Assembly (NCBI GenBank): GCA_002683515.1
Contig: NYTN01000015.1
Location: forward strand, 1-6,308
DNA length: 6,308 bases
Source of the DNA: Rhodobiaceae bacterium
GTDB lineage: Bacteria; Pseudomonadota; Alphaproteobacteria; RS24
Reading direction: 5' to 3'
The notes below the pieces were generated by a model, which was not told the DNA's origin, made no database searches, and saw only the letters and a program-made list of their open reading frames with translations. Shown here one piece after another: positions 4,704 to 6,308 of this stretch (position 1 is the stretch's first letter; every line of letters starts with the position of its first letter). The translations under genes and the position numbers were made by a program.

Positions 4704-6215
4704 ATGTTGCGAAAAATAATGCCGGTATTAATTTTGGCAATTCTGAGTTTATTCACCCTGTCTAACCCTGCCTTTGCCGGATTTGATGAGACAGTAAACG
4801 CTGCCTTAGCCCCTATTTCAAAAGCCGTTTCAAGCTTTATTTTCTTTTCAGTACCTCTAAACGGCGCAGACATTCCTTTAATTGTGGTATGGCTAATTAC
4901 CTGTAGTGTTTTCTTCACTTTTTATCTAAGGGTGCTGACCCCACGTAACATTAAAACATCCTTGAAAATGTTACGTGGCGATTATACTGACCCTAATGAT
5001 GAGGGCCAAATTTCCCATTTTAAAGCTCTTACAACAGCGCTTTCAGGTACTGTGGGTGTCGGCAATATTGGCGCCGTAGCTTTTGCCATTACAATTGGCG
5101 GACCCGGCGCATTATTCTGGATTATTGTCGGCGGTTTACTTGGCGCAAGCCTGAAATGCGCAGAATGCACACTGGGCGTTAAATACCGTACAAAACACGA
5201 GGACGGCTCAGTCTCGGGTGGTCCCATGTATTATCTTGAGGAGGGGTTGAAAGAAAAAAACCTTCCCCGCCTCGGCAAAGTTATCGGATGCATGTATGCC
5301 GGCTTTATCGTCATTGGCTGCCTCGGCATTGGTAATATGTTCCAATCAAATCAAGCCTATGAACAGCTTCAACTTGTAACGGGCGGCGCTGACGGATTTC
5401 TATCCAGTAAAGGCTGGCTTGTCGGGGGCATAATGGCCTTCATCGTGGCACTCGTATTAATTGGCGGCATCCAGTCCATCACCCGTGTAACTTCAAAACT
5501 TGTGCCGGGCATGGCAGGTATTTATTTCGTCGCAGCGCTAATAGTTATTGGTCTCAACATTGAGGCATTACCCGGAGTTATTGGGGATGTTGTGAAGCAA
5601 GCATTTAATCCCGCCGGTATTACCGGCGGTTTATTTGCTGTGATGATAATAGGCTTTCGACGATCAACCTTTTCTAACGAAGCGGGGCTTGGTTCCTCCT
5701 CAATTGCACATGCCGCTGTTAAAACCAATCAACCGGCGTCGGAAGGCTTAGTCGGCTTACTTGAGCCACTCATCGATACCGTCATCATTTGCCCGCTAAC
5801 GGGTCTGGTTATTTTATTGACTGTCTTTAGCCCCGAAATGGTTGGTGGTGATGTGCAGGGTGTCCAACTTACCTCCGCAGCTTTTGAAACAGTTATCTGG
5901 TGGTTCCCAAATGTGCTGGCCATTGTCATTGTTTTATTTGCCTTTTCCAGCATTATTGCTTGGGGGTATTATGGTCAAAAGGGCTGGATATATCTTTTCG
6001 GAAATGACCCGGTTCAAGGGAAGATTTTTTTGCTGATTTACTGCGTCTTTGTCCTCATCGGATGCACCCTAGATCTAGGTGTTATAATAAATTTTTCAGA
6101 TGCGATTGTTTTTTGTATGGCGTTACCAAATGTTTTGGGATTATATTTTCTAGCGCCGGTCGTTAAACGTGAAGTCGGCACTTATTTAGAAAATTTGAAA
6201 TCTGTAGAAACTTAA
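4704..6215 (+). CDS. Sodium:alanine (AGCS family) symporter
   Basis: An inner-membrane protein of 503 residues that should import alanine, glycine or a similar small amino acid with sodium. The AGCS signature is clear: GTVGVGNIGAVAFAITIGGP (115-134), followed by GALFWIIVGG. Further family motifs are EDGSVSGGPMYYLEEGL (166-182), FRRSTFSNEAGLGSSSIAHA (318-337) and FAFSSIIAWGYYG (412-424). About ten or more hydrophobic segments cover the protein, consistent with the LeuT-like fold. The N-terminus (MLRKIMPVLILAILSLF then NPAFAG) looks like a cleavable signal peptide with an AFA site after residue 25, leaving a short periplasmic stretch before the first core helix. The length is typical for the longer proteobacterial members. 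A perfect 12-base inverted repeat lies within codons 80-92. The gene stands alone or leads into the gene starting 36 bases downstream. Substrate choice between alanine and glycine cannot be read from sequence. Confidence 0.95.
   Translation: MLRKIMPVLILAILSLFTLSNPAFAGFDETVNAALAPISKAVSSFIFFSVPLNGADIPLIVVWLITCSVFFTFYLRVLTPRNIKTSLKMLRGDYTDPNDEGQISHFKALTTALSGTVGVGNIGAVAFAITIGGPGALFWIIVGGLLGASLKCAECTLGVKYRTKHEDGSVSGGPMYYLEEGLKEKNLPRLGKVIGCMYAGFIVIGCLGIGNMFQSNQAYEQLQLVTGGADGFLSSKGWLVGGIMAFIVALVLIGGIQSITRVTSKLVPGMAGIYFVAALIVIGLNIEALPGVIGDVVKQAFNPAGITGGLFAVMIIGFRRSTFSNEAGLGSSSIAHAAVKTNQPASEGLVGLLEPLIDTVIICPLTGLVILLTVFSPEMVGGDVQGVQLTSAAFETVIWWFPNVLAIVIVLFAFSSIIAWGYYGQKGWIYLFGNDPVQGKIFLLIYCVFVLIGCTLDLGVIINFSDAIVFCMALPNVLGLYFLAPVVKREVGTYLENLKSVET
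4941..4978. repeat. Perfect 12-base inverted repeat inside the symporter gene
   Basis: CCACGTAACATT (4941-4952) and its exact reverse complement AATGTTACGTGG (4967-4978) flank a 14-base spacer. It lies in codons 80-92, encoding the polar segment after the first core helix. In mRNA it would form a stable hairpin; in DNA it could be a dimer binding site. Confidence 0.75.
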
Positions 6216-6251
6216 AGAAAAAGTTTTCTTGCGTAAGGTGTGAGATTATTA

Positions 6252-6308
6252 ATGGAGCATCCAACATTTTCTAACATTGTGGTCAACCCACTCAGCCGGG
6301 CATTAGTT
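6252..6308 (+). CDS. Start of an unidentified gene, possibly NADH pyrophosphatase (runs off right edge)
   Basis: From the ATG at 6252 the frame stays open for 19 codons to the edge, reading MEHPTFSNIVVNPLSRALV. It begins 36 bases after the symporter stop on the same strand, with AAGGTG (6235-6240) 11 bases upstream, a rather long spacing. The phenylalanine followed by NPLxRA recalls the N-terminus of alphaproteobacterial NudC-type NADH pyrophosphatases (F...NPLDRA), which hydrolyse NAD(H). With so few residues this is only a suggestion, and even the coding status rests on an open frame, an RBS-like site and position. Lack of a convincing terminator in between would allow co-transcription with the symporter. 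Confidence 0.45.
   Translation, partial: MEHPTFSNIVVNPLSRALV

Noticed and set aside
4673..4918. Minus-strand open frame of 81 codons opposite the symporter start
   Set aside because: Antisense shadow covering the symporter ribosome site and signal peptide; no plausible product.
6215..6230. Inverted repeat AAGAAAA/TTTTCTT just after the symporter stop as a terminator
   Set aside because: The stem is entirely A/T except one G-C pair, the loop is only 2 bases, and no T-tract follows, so it is unlikely to terminate transcription.
1..6308. Mobile elements, CRISPR arrays, tRNA/rRNA or a novel defence system
   Set aside because: No transposase or integrase, no terminal inverted repeats with target duplications, no regularly spaced repeats and no RNA gene signature were seen; the genes are ordinary metabolic and transport genes.

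Overview
This window looks like ordinary core and transport metabolism from an alphaproteobacterium, probably marine and of moderate GC with AT-rich intergenic DNA. Three things point to that group: a pyruvate dehydrogenase E1 beta subunit carrying its own N-terminal lipoyl domain and lying directly after a short (about 340-residue) E1 alpha; a short (429-residue) glucose-6-phosphate isomerase; and a sodium-coupled AGCS transporter. This placement is inferred from family knowledge; no database search was made, and I would not name a genus.

Layout. On the minus strand, positions 1-1574 hold the start of a pyruvate dehydrogenase operon: pdhA (1574 down to 549), then pdhB (559 down, running off the left edge), the two overlapping by 11 bases. 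Positions 1575-2022 are a 448-base divergent intergenic region with no credible gene but an unusual number of palindromes and repeats. It includes a perfect 19-base palindrome that contains a TATAAT. On the plus strand follow a class II aldolase/adducin-family gene (2023-2853) and pgi (2859-4148), only 5 bases apart and surely co-transcribed. A minus-strand psiE-family membrane protein gene (4140-4514) converges on pgi and overlaps its 3' end by 9 bases. After a 189-base divergent gap comes a sodium:alanine (AGCS) symporter gene (4704-6215, plus). The first 19 codons of another plus-strand gene (from 6252) run off the right edge; its N-terminus weakly resembles NADH pyrophosphatase (NudC).

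How the genes fit together. Pgi (hexose-phosphate interconversion) and PDH (pyruvate to acetyl-CoA) sit at two ends of central carbon metabolism and are transcribed divergently from one shared control region, so co-regulation there is plausible but unproven. The aldolase-like protein has the zinc-ligand histidines of its fold but a glycine where FucA-type aldolases have the catalytic glutamate, so its reaction is unknown. PsiE and the symporter appear to be independent units.

I found no mobile element, CRISPR array, tRNA, rRNA, defence locus or clearly new system. The best leads are the structured intergenic region, a 12-bp perfect inverted repeat inside the symporter coding sequence, and the aldolase-like/pgi pair.
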